A stretch of DNA of 6,483 bases, from positions 1 to 6,483 of the forward strand of contig JAITDK010000051.1 of the NCBI GenBank assembly GCA_031282605.1, written 5' to 3'. Positions 5,958 to 6,483 of this stretch are shown one piece after another. Source of the DNA: Oscillospiraceae bacterium (lineage in GTDB: Bacteria; Bacillota; Clostridia; Christensenellales; Aristaeellaceae). The notes under the pieces are model-generated. The model ran no database searches. It was given only the letters and a program-made list of their open reading frames with translations, and was not told the DNA's origin. A program made the translations under genes and the position numbers. Each line of letters starts with the position of its first letter. Position 1 is the first letter of the stretch.

Positions 5958-6052
5958 ACGATGGCGTCTGTTCCATAATACTCGCGGGGATAACGCCAAT
6001 GCACGGGAACGACGAAACGTTCGCCACTGCGGAATGGCCGAACGTTCTCTGA
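5954..6052 (+). CDS. Possible small ORF (32 aa) coupled to the lyase gene
   Basis: A GTG start overlaps the lyase stop as GTGA. GAAGGA (5940-5945) stands 8 nt upstream, a good Shine-Dalgarno position inside the end of the lyase gene. The predicted peptide begins MNDGVCSIILAGITPMHG and ends ATAEWPNVL. It has no membrane segment beyond a short hydrophobic run, and I do not recognise it. The opening could be the remnant of a longer protein, since the following DNA holds another broken frame. It could instead be a genuine short coupled peptide. The start signals are better than the coding evidence. Confidence 0.35.
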   Translation: MNDGVCSIILAGITPMHGNDETFATAEWPNVL

Positions 6053-6062
6053 AACGCCGCGC

Positions 6063-6314
6063 ATGAAAGCCACGGTGTTCGGGATGGTTATCGTCTCAGT
6101 GAAAGAAGCGGTAACCGGATATGATTGCGTGCTGGATCAATATGGGTTCAGTCGAGCCGCTAAACCGGGCGTGAGCCTGACGCGGGGCTAGATCGGCGTG
6201 AAGATAGGGTTGCGAGGCGAGGCGCTCGGCTATTCGCTGCGGCGGGACGCTGTCCGGTTTGCGAACCGGATGCGCTTTAAGTTTGTGGCGCCCCGCCACT
6301 ATGACGTTAGTTGA
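6063..6314 (+). pseudogene. Possible decayed gene, frame interrupted by TAG
   Basis: From the ATG at 6063 the frame encodes 42 residues beginning MKATVFGMVIVSVKEAV and including YDCVLDQYGFSRAAKPGV, then meets TAG at 6189-6191. The same frame continues open for another 40 codons to TGA at 6312-6314, through RRDAVRFANRMRFKFVAP. The first half looks protein-like, with alternating hydrophobic residues as in a beta-alpha unit. No ribosome binding site precedes the ATG. The opposite strand is also largely open here, so the frame may be fortuitous. I do not recognise a family. Confidence 0.25.
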
Positions 6315-6347
6315 CTATTCCATTATACTATTTTACTGGCGGGGCGC
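6288..6347. repeat. 11-bp inverted repeat flanking an AT-rich core
   Basis: GCGCCCCGCCA (6288-6298) and TGGCGGGGCGC (6337-6347) are perfect inverted copies separated by 38 nt that are strikingly AT-rich against the GC-rich surroundings. The core contains TATACT (6324-6329), with ATGACG 17 nt upstream, a weak promoter-like pair. It could be a small mobile-element scar, a cruciform or a regulatory site. No flanking target duplication is evident. Confidence 0.6.
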
Positions 6348-6353
6348 GGGGTT

Positions 6354-6464
6354 GGAACGATGGAACGGGGGAACGAGGAACGTCCCTGCGGGGAGCCTGG
6401 GACTCTGTCCCAGACCCTGCGAAGGGCTATCCGCCCTTTCGAATCCTGACCAGGCTTCGCCTGG
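6354..6464. repeat. Hairpin-rich intergenic repeat cluster (REP-like)
   Basis: The left part has four GGAACG copies (6354, 6362, 6370, 6377) spaced 7-8 bp apart. Four small stems follow. Stem one is TCCC/GGGA (6383-6394). Stem two is CTGGGAC/GTCCCAG with a 3-nt loop (6397-6413). Stem three is AAGGGC/GCCCTT plus a bulged CG pair extension (6420-6441). Stem four is CCAGGC/GCCTGG with a TTC loop (6450-6464). Such successive GC-rich hairpins resemble dispersed intergenic repeats seen in clostridial genomes. Only one copy is in this window, so the dispersed nature is an inference. The stems may also stop transcription reaching them from the left. Confidence 0.5.
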
Positions 6465-6483
6465 ACCATCGTGATACACATTC

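Larger units (their letters stand above)
5958..6483. other. Gene-poor 3' region with remnants and repeats
   Basis: No intact recognisable gene is found here. From left to right it holds the small coupled ORF, an imperfect hairpin (6016-6046, AACGTTCG/CGAACGTT core, no T-tract), a possible gene remnant (6063-6314), a 7-bp hairpin (6253-6270, TCCGGTT/AACCGGA, TGCG loop), an inverted repeat around an AT-rich core (6288-6347) and a hairpin-rich repeat cluster (6354-6464). None is a textbook terminator for the lyase operon. Confidence 0.6.

Noticed and set aside
6016..6046. Hairpin AACGTTCG/CGAACGTT as terminator of the lyase operon
   Set aside because: The stem has a bulge and no T-tract follows (CTCTGAAACG), so intrinsic termination is not supported.
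6251..6272. CCGGTTTGCGAACCGG considered as a tRNA T-arm
   Set aside because: The stem and loop sizes are wrong on both strands, and no acceptor, D or anticodon arms can be built around it.
6096..6299. Minus-strand 67-codon frame
   Set aside because: It has no ribosome binding site before its ATG, no recognisable motif, and starts within an inverted repeat arm.
6259..6474. Plus-strand 71-codon frame running through the 3' repeat cluster
   Set aside because: It lies across the inverted repeat and hairpins, has no ribosome binding site, and appears to be an accidental translation of repeats.

Overview
The window looks like chromosomal DNA from a moderately GC-rich Firmicute, probably a clostridial lineage. 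The grounds are strong GGAGG-type ribosome binding sites, a stand-alone F420-ligase-like protein of the clostridial type, TTG starts, sigma-A-like promoters with TATACT -10 boxes, and a cystine-type ABC operon ending in a MalY/PatB C-S lyase. This assignment is an inference. No rRNA, tRNA, CRISPR array, transposase or phage gene is visible.

Layout. Positions 1-30 are a perfect 12-bp hairpin that probably terminates a minus-strand gene (38-367) for an unrecognised 109-residue protein with eight cysteines. A short divergent promoter region (368-488) separates it from a plus-strand gene for an F420-0:gamma-glutamyl ligase-like protein (489-1229). A 12-bp tandem duplication covers that gene's stop codon. 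An auxin efflux carrier (AEC) family transporter follows at 1301-2212.

The best-defined unit is a four-gene operon at 2360-5957. It has a near-consensus promoter (TTTACA-N17-TATACT) and a large imperfect palindrome at the predicted transcription start. The genes are a secreted amino-acid-binding protein, a permease, an ATPase and a PLP-dependent C-S lyase. Two hairpins lie between the binding-protein gene and the permease gene and probably help set the excess of binding protein. The ATPase and lyase genes appear to start with TTG. Together they plausibly import cystine or a related sulfur amino acid and cleave its C-S bond in the cytoplasm, giving sulfide or a thiol, pyruvate or another keto acid, and ammonia. 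Substrate specificity is inferred from gene order and family, not proven.

The last 526 bases hold no clear gene. A possible 32-codon ORF overlaps the lyase stop as GTGA and has a good ribosome binding site. A second frame looks like a decayed gene with an in-frame TAG. After it come an 11-bp inverted repeat around an AT-rich core, and a cluster of short GGAACG repeats and back-to-back hairpins that resembles a dispersed intergenic repeat. The intergenic and 3' parts hold the least explained structure. No wholly new system is evident from the coding genes.
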